From NCBI GenBank assembly GCA_023425025.1, contig JAFADG010000035.1:62001-126000 (forward strand): DNA of 64,000 nt, written 5' to 3'. Below the pieces are notes generated by a model. It was not told the DNA's origin, did no database searches, and saw only the letters and a program-made list of their open reading frames with translations. The first letter of the stretch is position 1. Every line of letters starts with the position of its first letter. The position numbers and the translations under genes were made by a program. This document shows, one piece after another, positions 56,819-64,000 of this stretch. Source of the stretch: Bacillota bacterium (GTDB taxonomy: Bacteria; Bacillota; Clostridia; Christensenellales; Aristaeellaceae).

Positions 56819-56858
56819 CCCCTTTCCGGCGAAAGACATGAGCCGGAAAGGGGTTTTT
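56819..56858 (+). terminator. Terminator-like hairpin enclosing the spo0A ribosome binding site
   Basis: CCCCTTTCCGGC (56819-56830) and GCCGGAAAGGGG (56842-56853) pair perfectly over 12 bp and are followed by TTTTT. The 3' arm contains GGAAAGGGG, the only ribosome site for the ATG at 56861. The element may end the spoIVB transcript, attenuate spo0A transcription, hide its ribosome site, or all three. Confidence 0.8.
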
Positions 56859-56860
56859 GC

Positions 56861-57616
56861 ATGCGTATGCTGCTGGCCATGCGGGAAGGGGAGAAAAGGG
56901 AGCAATTCCGGCTTTTGCTGGAAAGCGAGCGCAGCGACTGCTGTGTTTCCTGCGCCGGCGACGGCAGGGATGCCCTTGCGCAGATCCAGGCCCTTCCCCC
57001 GGATATCCTCTTTTTGGATGAAATACTGCCGCTGCTGGATGGACAAGCCGTGCTGGAAGCGCTCAAAGGCGCAGGCCTTTCCTGTCCCCCCAAGGTAGTA
57101 TTCCTGACTTCGCCTTCCCGCGGGCAGCCTGCCGCCTCCTTTTCCCTGACCGATATGTGTCTGCCCTCCTCGTCAGATTTTCACCTGCTGCTTCAGGCCG
57201 CAGACGCCGCTCAAGATGTGCTGCAGGGCTACTTGTCGTCCCTTGGCGCTGCCGGGCGGAGCGCGCTCATACAAAATCATTTTGACGCGCTGGGCATGCC
57301 GGCAAAGCTCAGCGGAAGAACGTACCTGTCCTACCTGCTGGACCTGACCATTCCATCCCCGGGGCTGACCGACGCGTTGACGACAAAGCTTTACCCGGCG
57401 GCCGCCAGGCAATATCACACCACCGCCCAGGCGGTGGAGCGGTGCATCCGCCATGCCATAGAGGCCACCTGGAGCCGCGGGGATATGGCGGCGCTGGAAA
57501 GGCTGTTCGGCCTCTCCATCGACCCGGACCGTGGCAAGCCCACCAACCGGGAATTTCTGGCCATGTCGGCCCAGCATCTGCGCCTGGCCTACGCACAGCG
57601 GCAGGCTTTCTTTTGA
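56861..57616 (+). CDS. spo0A: Spo0A homologue with a degenerate receiver domain
   Basis: The 251-residue protein keeps a full Spo0A DNA-binding domain. Landmarks are KLSGRTYLSYLLDLTI, LTTKLYPAAARQYHTTAQAV, ERCIRHAIEATWSRGDMAA and KPTNREFLAMSAQHLRL. The receiver is altered. The phospho-acceptor Asp in LFLDEILPLLDG and a Thr in VFLTS remain. The acidic Mg-binding pair is replaced (LLAMREGEK where Bacillus has VADDNRE), and the conserved lysine before Pro is lost (MCLPSSSDF). Its place behind spoIVB is canonical. It may be controlled by abundance, not phosphorylation. No second spo0A is seen in the window. Confidence 0.88.
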   Translation: MRMLLAMREGEKREQFRLLLESERSDCCVSCAGDGRDALAQIQALPPDILFLDEILPLLDGQAVLEALKGAGLSCPPKVVFLTSPSRGQPAASFSLTDMCLPSSSDFHLLLQAADAAQDVLQGYLSSLGAAGRSALIQNHFDALGMPAKLSGRTYLSYLLDLTIPSPGLTDALTTKLYPAAARQYHTTAQAVERCIRHAIEATWSRGDMAALERLFGLSIDPDRGKPTNREFLAMSAQHLRLAYAQRQAFF

Positions 57617-57635
57617 AAAGCCTGCCGCATTTGCT

Positions 57636-60600
57636 TTATTTCCTTTGGGGGGCGTGGTCATAGGCGTACTGGATGGCCTCGGTATGGGCCGCATCCACCT
57701 TATTGCCGGTATGGGTCTTGCTGTTGGTGAAGTGGATGCAGAACTGTCCCTTGAAGTCATTGTTGGCGATGGTGTCGCCGTCCGGATAGTTATGCGGCAC
57801 GCCGTACATGGAAGCCGCGAAAGTCCGGGTGCCAATGGTAACCCACAACGGGCGCCGCTGGTAGTACTTTGAGCTGGTGATCTCCGCGGAGGAGTTCACC
57901 CCGTAAATCCGGCACATGCGCCTTGTGTCGGCCGCGGTCAGCGGCTCTACATCGGCATGGCTGCCGCCTGCCCAGCGGTGGACCCAGAAGGTAATGCCGC
58001 TCTTGACATCGGTGACCTTTACATTCATGCCCCTGGCAAAGATGGTATTGATGCCTCCGGTATACCAGTCGATCTTCTCCACAGGATAAATGGTATTGGT
58101 AAGCTCGGGATCATTGGAGCCCACCGGCACGGTGCCAAACAGCTTGTGCTGGGTGTTGGGGCCGGCGATGCCGTCGGCCGTCAAGCCCATTGCTTTCTGG
58201 AAGGCCGTTACCGCTGTCACCGTATCGGTGCCGTAGGTGCCGTTGATGCTCCCATTATAGTACCCCTTTTCCTTCAGCTTCGTCTGCAGGGCCTTCACGG
58301 CGTCGCCTGTGGAACCCTTGCGCAGCGTCTGGTAGGTGGCCTCCGGCAAGCCTTCCCCTCCGCCGGAGGGATTTTGGGCATCCTCGTATTCCTTCTTCTC
58401 GTCCTTGGTATAGATGCGGATCAAGTCGCCGCGGATGTAGCCCGTGGCGCCGGACTTGAGCTTCACCGCGTACCAGGTGTATCCGTCGCTTTCATTTTTG
58501 CCGCCCGTCAGGGTAAAGATGACGCCTTTTTCGTATATCTTTGTGACCTGCTTGCCGCTGGAAGAACCGGTGGCGCGGACAATCACGTTGGTTGTATTGG
58601 TTTCCGCCATGTCGCTCAAGTCCTCCGGATTGGGCAGGGGCGTGGGCGAGGGCGTGGGGGTGGGCGTCGGCTGGCCCGCCAGCCAAGCCTCATATTCGGC
58701 GGTATTCATTACCTTTACACAGTTTCCCTGCACCCACAGGGTGGTGCTGTCATAGGTGATCTTGTACCACTGGACGCCGCCGGCCGTCGTGGTGGAGGTG
58801 AAGGGGAACACCGTTCCCAAACTGACATTGTAAGGCGCTTTCGCATCCTTGGAAGCGTATGTGCGCAGGTTGACCTTGTCCACAGTCGTGATCAGATATT
58901 TGCTGGGTCCCGGCGTGGGGGTCGGGGTGGGCGTAGGCGTGGGGATCGCTTCCCCGCGCAAGTATGCCTCTACCTGGAAGTCGGCCAGCTGATAGGCCAC
59001 ATCGCTGCGCAGGAAGCCTTTCGTGCCGCTTACCTCCACCGGGTACCAGGTGTAAGAACCGCTCTTTACGGGCGCGGAAACCAGCGCGCAGACAACATTC
59101 TTTTCGACAGACGCGATGGTCGCACCGCCGATGCTCTTGCGCAGGTTGGCAGGCCCTTTGGTGACAATCACATACCCCTTCGCATCGCCGGGCGTTACGG
59201 AAGGCGCGGGCGTGGGCGTAAAGATGGTGCCGTTTTTATCACACATTGATGCCATGTCGCCGCGGACGTATCCCTTTTGCCCTGTTACGGCCTGAACGGG
59301 ATACCAGGTGTACGCGCCGGAAATTTTTGCATTGTCCGTCATCGGCAGTATCTGCCCCAGCGACACCCGGCACAGGCTGCCGCCGTTGGGCGTCTGGCGC
59401 AGGTTCACCTTGTCGGTGGTCAAAAGGATGTAGCCGAAAGCGGATTCCCCGCCGCTGCCGGTGGGCGCGGGCGTGGGGGTTATGATGGCGGACGGCGGAA
59501 GGGTATTGCCCTGCGCATCCGTGACCATGACGTAATGGCTGTGCACATAGCCGCTCAAGCCGTTGTACTTGATGTAAAACCAGAACACGCCGCTTTTTGC
59601 GACCGGTTCCTTCAAATAGGCGATCACCGGTTTCCCGTCAATGCGGCCCAGCACCTTGCCGGCGGGTGTCTCCCGCAGGTTGATTCCGTCGTCGATCAGC
59701 TTGATATAACCGACAATCGTATCCGGAACAGGTGTCTGCGCGGGCCCCGGCGTCGGCGTCACCACCGGCGGAATCGTATTGCCCGCCGCGTCCGTCAGCT
59801 TCACATAGCCGCCGTGCACATACCCGCCACGGTTGTTCAATTTCACATAGTACCAGGTAACGCCGCCGGATTGGACCGGGGCTTTCAAATACGCCATGAC
59901 GGGCTTGCCGTCGATCCGGCCCAGGATCTTGCCTCCGGGCGTTTCCCGAAGGTTGATGCCCTCATCCTGCAGCTTGACATAGCCGTATACGGAATCAGGG
60001 GCCGGGGTGGCGGTGACAACGCCAGCCGGCGTGGGCGTTGCCTGACCAAGATAGGATTCTGCTTCCTCCTTGGTCAAAATGGTGATCAGTTGCCCCTGAA
60101 TATAGCCCGTATCTCCATTTTGCCTGATCTTGAACCAATAATCCTCCGTCAGGTACTGCGGGATCTCCAGCAGCTCCACAATGGTGCCGTTGTCCAGCTT
60201 GCGGATCACCTGGCCCTTGGGCACCTTACGGAAGTTTACGCCGCCCTTGTTGATGCGGCCCAGGCTGGAGGGATCGGCGATAGGCGTAGGCCTTTGGTCG
60301 GCAGGCGCCGGCGTCATGCCCTCAGGCGTGGGCGAAGGCGTCATGCCCTCAGGGGTCGCGGTTGGTGTTGGGGTAACCACAACGACGCCGATACCGGGCT
60401 GCGGTTTCTTATCCTGCAGCCATTGGGCCTGGTCTTCCGCCGTCAATTGGGCGAAGAAATCGCCGTGGATATAGCCGATATAGGTACGGCTGCCCTGGGT
60501 GGGGCCATTGGTTTGCACCTTATACCAGGTGATGCCGTCCTTTGTCGTCGTGTCCAATATCTGGGAAGTCCAGTCCTTTGGCAGCTTGAACCACCAGTCG

Positions 60601-60752
60601 GCAGAGGTGGACGCAGTTTTGCGCACCTTGACGTTGTCCGCGTTAACCCGCCCGTATATCTCATCCGCCGCGGCCGCGTTGTTCACCGGCCAGGCGAATG
60701 CGCTGAGCGCGCAAAAAAAAGCAAGCGCCAAAGCCGTTGCGCGCCTTGCCAT
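57636..60752 (-). CDS. Large secreted SH3-repeat wall protein with peptidoglycan-binding and C-terminal domains
   Basis: The protein of about 1038 residues has a signal peptide (RRATALALAFFCALSAFAWP). Eight bacterial SH3 domains follow, each with a VNLR- or INLRETP-type core, joined by TPTPTP linkers. Two of them (LQDEGINLRETP and IDDGINLRETP) are near copies. Near residue 830 there is a PG_binding_1 domain (LRKGSTGDAVKALQTKLKEK). The last 140 residues form a conserved domain with GGSHADVEPL, a YGVPHNYPDGD segment and FCIHFTNSKTH, which may be a hydrolase. The start may be 60779. A promoter lies upstream. Confidence 0.85.
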   Translation of the reverse strand: MARRATALALAFFCALSAFAWPVNNAAAADEIYGRVNADNVKVRKTASTSADWWFKLPKDWTSQILDTTTKDGITWYKVQTNGPTQGSRTYIGYIHGDFFAQLTAEDQAQWLQDKKPQPGIGVVVVTPTPTATPEGMTPSPTPEGMTPAPADQRPTPIADPSSLGRINKGGVNFRKVPKGQVIRKLDNGTIVELLEIPQYLTEDYWFKIRQNGDTGYIQGQLITILTKEEAESYLGQATPTPAGVVTATPAPDSVYGYVKLQDEGINLRETPGGKILGRIDGKPVMAYLKAPVQSGGVTWYYVKLNNRGGYVHGGYVKLTDAAGNTIPPVVTPTPGPAQTPVPDTIVGYIKLIDDGINLRETPAGKVLGRIDGKPVIAYLKEPVAKSGVFWFYIKYNGLSGYVHSHYVMVTDAQGNTLPPSAIITPTPAPTGSGGESAFGYILLTTDKVNLRQTPNGGSLCRVSLGQILPMTDNAKISGAYTWYPVQAVTGQKGYVRGDMASMCDKNGTIFTPTPAPSVTPGDAKGYVIVTKGPANLRKSIGGATIASVEKNVVCALVSAPVKSGSYTWYPVEVSGTKGFLRSDVAYQLADFQVEAYLRGEAIPTPTPTPTPTPGPSKYLITTVDKVNLRTYASKDAKAPYNVSLGTVFPFTSTTTAGGVQWYKITYDSTTLWVQGNCVKVMNTAEYEAWLAGQPTPTPTPSPTPLPNPEDLSDMAETNTTNVIVRATGSSSGKQVTKIYEKGVIFTLTGGKNESDGYTWYAVKLKSGATGYIRGDLIRIYTKDEKKEYEDAQNPSGGGEGLPEATYQTLRKGSTGDAVKALQTKLKEKGYYNGSINGTYGTDTVTAVTAFQKAMGLTADGIAGPNTQHKLFGTVPVGSNDPELTNTIYPVEKIDWYTGGINTIFARGMNVKVTDVKSGITFWVHRWAGGSHADVEPLTAADTRRMCRIYGVNSSAEITSSKYYQRRPLWVTIGTRTFAASMYGVPHNYPDGDTIANNDFKGQFCIHFTNSKTHTGNKVDAAHTEAIQYAYDHAPQRK

Positions 60753-60859
60753 ACGGGTTTTCCTCCCTGACTCCATCATGCTTTCACCTCTTGGCTGTGA
60801 TATCCGTCTGCACTTATCGATAAGGCATTCGCATCCTCTATTCTTCCAATCACGCCCTT

Positions 60860-60888
60860 ATATTATTACAATTTTATTAAGGTGTCAA
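60860..60888 (-). promoter_or_regulatory. Consensus promoter of the SH3 wall protein gene
   Basis: TTGACA (60883-60888) and TAATAT (60860-60865) on the minus strand are spaced by 17 bp in an AT-rich gap after the kinase gene. Confidence 0.8.
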
Positions 60889-60924
60889 TGAAAATTTTGC
60901 TTTTTGCGTCATATTTAATGCATG

Positions 60925-61800
60925 TTACAAAACAGCCGCCGCTTCGCCGGCCGGCTTTTCCTTGGGAATCCAGCCGTAGAAAACAGTTTCCCCGTCGCTT
61001 TTTACATCGATGTCCCCGCCGTATTCCTTCAGGGTGCTGCGAACGATAAAAAGGCCCATGCCGTGACCTTCGGATTTGGTGGTCACGCCGACCGCAAAGA
61101 TACGTGCTATATCCCCGGGCGGGATATCGGGCCCGTTGTTGCCGACGGCAAAGCGGAAGGCCCTCAAATCCTCCGACAGGGTAATGGTCAGGCGGGGGGC
61201 TTTTGTCCCCTTCATGGCGTCCAGCGCGTTGTCGATCAGGTTGGCCAGCACCTTGCACATTTCCCACCCGGGCATGGAAAGCTCCCGCCACGCGCTGGTA
61301 ATATTCAGAACCGCCTGCACGCCCTGCTTTTCGCAGGCGGCCAGCTTCACTTTCAAAAGGGCGTTGACAGTGGGGTTGGCGGTGCTCAACACCCGGCTGA
61401 CAGCGCGGATATCGCCGTACACCCGCTCGATGTATTCCTGTGACTCCCTGTACTCCTTCATTTCCATCAGGCTGTACACGACCTGCAGGTGATTGAGGAA
61501 GTCATGGCGCTGGGCCCGCAGCGTATTGTTCAGTTCTTCCAGCGCGGTGACCGACCGCTCCATGGCTGCCGTCTTGTCCAGCGTTTTGGCGGTGCTCAGC
61601 GCATCGCGGATATCCACCACCGCCCCCCAGCAAACCAGAAGGGCCGCGATCATGATGCCGACGCGGATGGTGGACTGGTAAAGCACCTGCTCATTGGTGA
61701 AAAGCAGGTACAGCGCAATAGACATCACCGCGGCGATTTGAACGCCGTTGATGGCTACGGAGTATATGACCGCTTTTCGTATATCCACCTGCTTTTTCAT
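60925..61800 (-). CDS. Spo0B-like membrane sensor histidine kinase
   Basis: The 291-residue protein has two N-terminal transmembrane helices (AAVMSIALYLLF and VGIMIAALLVCWGAVV). A Spo0B-type dimerisation helix carries the phospho-acceptor in LRAQRHDFLNHLQVVYSL near residue 99. The GHKL ATPase follows with LANLIDNALDAM and GHGMGLFIVRSTLKEYGG. There is no large sensory domain. No response regulator is adjacent; the start overlaps the rarA stop as ATGA. A sporulation or wall-stress role is possible given the neighbours. Confidence 0.85.
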   Translation of the reverse strand: MKKQVDIRKAVIYSVAINGVQIAAVMSIALYLLFTNEQVLYQSTIRVGIMIAALLVCWGAVVDIRDALSTAKTLDKTAAMERSVTALEELNNTLRAQRHDFLNHLQVVYSLMEMKEYRESQEYIERVYGDIRAVSRVLSTANPTVNALLKVKLAACEKQGVQAVLNITSAWRELSMPGWEMCKVLANLIDNALDAMKGTKAPRLTITLSEDLRAFRFAVGNNGPDIPPGDIARIFAVGVTTKSEGHGMGLFIVRSTLKEYGGDIDVKSDGETVFYGWIPKEKPAGEAAAVL

Positions 61801-63110
61801 GGCCGGCCATCCTTATCCCTTTGCGCTTTGTTTTGCCGTATCTTCTCCTCGTGCCCCTGGTCGCTGGGCTGATAGTACACCCTTCCCCGCACCTCGGGGG
61901 GCATATATTCCTGCTTCACGTAGTGCCCCGGAAAATCATGGGGATACTTGTACCCCTCACCGCTGCCCAACCGTTCCGCACCCTTGTAGTGGGTATCCCG
62001 AAGGTGGATGGGCACCGGAGCAAAGCCGCCCTTTCCGGCATCTGCCCAGGCTTCGCCGATGGCCATAACCACACTGTTGGACTTGGGGCTTTCGCAAATG
62101 GCGATGATGGCCTGGGCAAGGGGAAGCCTGGCTTCCGGCATGCCGACCGTTTGCACCGCCTGCATGGCGGCTGCCGCCTGCAGCATGGCGATGGGGTTGG
62201 CCAGCCCCACATCCTCGCTGGCGTGGGCGATGATGCGCCTGGCGATGAGCCTGGGGTCCACCCCGGCGTAATCCAGGCGTGCAAACCAGGCCAGCGCCGC
62301 GTCGCTGTCGGAGCCCCGCAGGCTTTTGCAAAAAGCGCTGAGCATGTCATAATACAGGCTCTCGTCGCAGCGGAGCATGGGCTTTTGAATGCTTTCCTCC
62401 GCCGTATTGCGATCAATGCGCTGCACCCCGTTTTCATCCGCCGGGGTGGTCAATACCGCCAGCTCCAGGGCATTGAGGGCCGCCCGCACATCGCCGCCGG
62501 CCACCTGGGCCCAGTGGGACAGGGCTTCATCCGCTATTTCAAGGGCCCTGCCGCCATAGCCCCGGTCCGGATCACGGATGGCGGCGCGCAGCGCGGCAAT
62601 GACATCGTCCTTTGTCAATGGAAAGAACTGAAACACCCGGCACCGGCTGACAATGGCCGGGGTCATGGCGATCATGGGGTTTTCCGTGGTGCTGCCGATA
62701 AAGCGGATCACGCCCCGCTCAATGGCGGGGAGGATGCTGTCCGACTGTGCCTTGCTCCAGCGGTGGCACTCGTCCAGCAAAAGGTACGTGGCCTGGTTTT
62801 GATGGGCCTGCCGCTCGCCGGCGGCCTTCAATACCTCCCTGACATCGGCCACGCCGGAGGTGACGGCGTTCATCTGCACAAAGGCGGCCTTGGTGGCCCC
62901 GGCCACAATGGCGGCCAGCGTCGTTTTGCCGCAGCCCGGCGGGCCGTAAAAAATACTGGAGGTCAGGCGGTCCGCCTCGATGGCCCGCCGGAGTAACCGG
63001 CCCGGCCCCACCAAATGGGCCTGGCCGATAAATTCGGATAACGTTCTTGGGCGCATCCTGTCCGCCAGAGGCGGCAGCATGTTTTGCCCTGTTCCAAAAA
63101 ACGGCTGCAT
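61797..63110 (-). CDS. rarA: Replication-associated recombination protein A
   Basis: The 437-residue AAA+ ATPase (RarA/MgsA) has Walker A FYGPPGCGKTTLA, Walker B LLLDECHRW, sensor 1 FIGSTTENPMIA and a C-terminal tetramerisation part with LYYDMLSAFCKSLRGSD. It acts on stalled replication forks and recombination intermediates. The opening LPPLADRMRPRTLSEFIGQ is typical. It is cotranslated with the downstream kinase and follows the nitroreductase gene by about 10 nt. Confidence 0.95.
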   Translation of the reverse strand: MQPFFGTGQNMLPPLADRMRPRTLSEFIGQAHLVGPGRLLRRAIEADRLTSSIFYGPPGCGKTTLAAIVAGATKAAFVQMNAVTSGVADVREVLKAAGERQAHQNQATYLLLDECHRWSKAQSDSILPAIERGVIRFIGSTTENPMIAMTPAIVSRCRVFQFFPLTKDDVIAALRAAIRDPDRGYGGRALEIADEALSHWAQVAGGDVRAALNALELAVLTTPADENGVQRIDRNTAEESIQKPMLRCDESLYYDMLSAFCKSLRGSDSDAALAWFARLDYAGVDPRLIARRIIAHASEDVGLANPIAMLQAAAAMQAVQTVGMPEARLPLAQAIIAICESPKSNSVVMAIGEAWADAGKGGFAPVPIHLRDTHYKGAERLGSGEGYKYPHDFPGHYVKQEYMPPEVRGRVYYQPSDQGHEEKIRQNKAQRDKDGRP

Positions 63111-63119
63111 GCGCTGCTC

Positions 63120-63905
63120 CTATTCCGTCTTATGCTGCTCCTCGGATTCTGATATCAGCACCCTGGCGGCCGGGAGCCTGCCGCCTTCATCCGGCACCCA
63201 TTGCCGTCTTGTATCACAAAGCGCCGCTTCCATATGCAAAAGGGCAATGCCTGTATCCAGGCTGTCGGGAGCGGCCATCAGGGAGATGGACTGGCTGCCG
63301 CAGCGCAGCTTCCAGGGCTGGCGGTTCATGGCGGAAGGCGCTTCCCTAACGGCTGCCGCAGCCTTTAACGCCTCCTCCGGCCAGCCTTCGCCGCCGCCTT
63401 CCATATACCATTTGAAGGGCTTGCGGATTCTGCGCACAGGTTCTTCGGGCGTTTGCGCGGCTATGCCAATGGGGATCACCGCCGCCAACACTTCGCCCGG
63501 ATACAGATGAACGGGGCTTTCCTTCTTGCGGTAGGTGCCGGCCACCCAGCAGGTGGCTACGCCGCAGGCAGCAGCCTCCAGCACAAAGGCTTCGCCGCTG
63601 ATGCCGGCGTTTGTCATATACCGCTGCACGGCGGTATCGGCGATCACCGCCGCAAATCGGGTCGCGCCCTTGATGCGGCCATAATTCAGGATCACCGGCG
63701 TGAAAAACGATTCATCGCAGGCAGCCAGCAGTATGCGCACCCCCGGCAGGCACAGCCTGGCCGCCGCGTAGGAAAGGGTGGTCCACTGGGAGACAGTTGG
63801 CACGCCGGAAAAATTTCGGCAGGATACTCTTTTTGATATCTGCTCCCGCCAGCGCTTGAGCTGAGCGCCGGTATAGAACCCGTTGAACCGCCATTTCTCC
63901 GACAT
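63120..63905 (-). CDS. Nitroreductase-family flavoprotein
   Basis: The 261-residue protein resembles the single-chain nitroreductase group. RVSCRNFSGVPT is the usual RxSxRxF FMN-binding start, AGISGEAFVLEAAACGVATCWVAGTY is the central helix and loop, and REAPSAMNRQPWKL is a duplicated FMN-binding APSAxNxQPW motif. The natural substrate is unknown. The ATG at 63905 is preceded by GGAGGGAAG. The remaining 95 bases to the window end hold no gene. Confidence 0.82.
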   Translation of the reverse strand: MSEKWRFNGFYTGAQLKRWREQISKRVSCRNFSGVPTVSQWTTLSYAAARLCLPGVRILLAACDESFFTPVILNYGRIKGATRFAAVIADTAVQRYMTNAGISGEAFVLEAAACGVATCWVAGTYRKKESPVHLYPGEVLAAVIPIGIAAQTPEEPVRRIRKPFKWYMEGGGEGWPEEALKAAAAVREAPSAMNRQPWKLRCGSQSISLMAAPDSLDTGIALLHMEAALCDTRRQWVPDEGGRLPAARVLISESEEQHKTE

Positions 63906-64000
63906 GGTCTTCCCTCCCACCTTAGGCTGCTTATTGTATAGTGTACATCCTCATTACATATTCTGCAAGGGAAACACCTTGCCTGGTTGCCAAAAGCACA

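Noticed and set aside
58640..58940. Short tandem DNA repeats in this region
   Set aside because: They encode Thr-Pro linkers between SH3 domains and are explained by the protein, not by a satellite or CRISPR.
57957..60770. Two long plus-strand frames opposite the SH3 wall protein
   Set aside because: They are antisense to repeated SH3 and TPTPTP coding sequence, show no ribosome sites, and their repeats only reflect the repeats of the real gene.

Overview
The window looks like a chromosomal segment of an anaerobic, spore-forming member of the Bacillota (class Clostridia). The evidence is SpoIVB followed directly by a Spo0A-type regulator, a BofC-like protein, T-box leaders on aspS and trpS, GatCAB amidotransferase, c-di-GMP-I riboswitches and strong AGGAGG ribosome binding sites. 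Base composition is fairly GC-rich for that class. I cannot place it in a family with certainty. No tRNA, rRNA, CRISPR, transposase, prophage or origin was seen.

Layout. 1-2.4 kb: end of pheA, then aroE, aroQ and tyrA (aromatic amino acids). 2.4-8.3 kb: nadE, a tandem GNAT protein, a CoA-disulfide-reductase-like flavoprotein, a HAD phosphatase, a GNAT protein and a small Cys-rich protein. 8.3-13 kb (minus): LRR protein, Lgt-like protein, phosphodiester glycosidase and polysaccharide deacetylase, then an EamA transporter. 13.1-16.1 kb: a possible cell-cell signalling locus with an AgrC-like kinase, a LytTR regulator, a 30-aa peptide gene with its own promoter and terminator, and an XRE repressor plus 53-aa protein behind that terminator. 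16.1-22.6 kb: CapF-like enzyme, LCP protein and a phosphonate operon (ppd, nucleotidyltransferase, pepM fusion, Fe-alcohol dehydrogenase) predicted to make an activated hydroxyethylphosphonate. 22.8-27.7 kb (minus): methionine operon metA-metF-activation domain-metH behind a promoter and a leader terminator. 28-32 kb: acyltransferase-like protein, XRE membrane protein, MGMT, ApbE and a secreted possible flavin carrier. 32-37.4 kb (minus): T-box, aspS-gatC fusion, gatA, gatB. 37.4-47.7 kb: mostly housekeeping genes, including luxS, ybaK, gph, an AI-2E-family exporter, an SpoU methylase and a Na/Pi cotransporter. 47.7-51.4 kb: DUF378 protein, trpS with T-box, PRPP synthetase and a GNAT protein. 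51.4-53.3 kb: four tandem c-di-GMP-I riboswitches ahead of a secreted CAP protein, then a gene-poor stretch. 53.2-55.4 kb (minus): ROK kinase, DUF3842, DUF1801 and a frameshifted DUF1905 gene. 55.4-57.6 kb: spoIVB and a Spo0A homologue with a degenerate receiver, its RBS buried in a terminator-like hairpin. 57.6-63.9 kb (minus): large SH3-repeat wall protein, Spo0B-like kinase, rarA and a nitroreductase.

The most notable items are the quadruple riboswitch array, the peptide/two-component/XRE locus, the Spo0A homologue lacking its acidic pair with its RBS in a terminator hairpin, the phosphonate operon and the AspRS-GatC fusion. Calls rest on reading motifs by eye; no database search was run.
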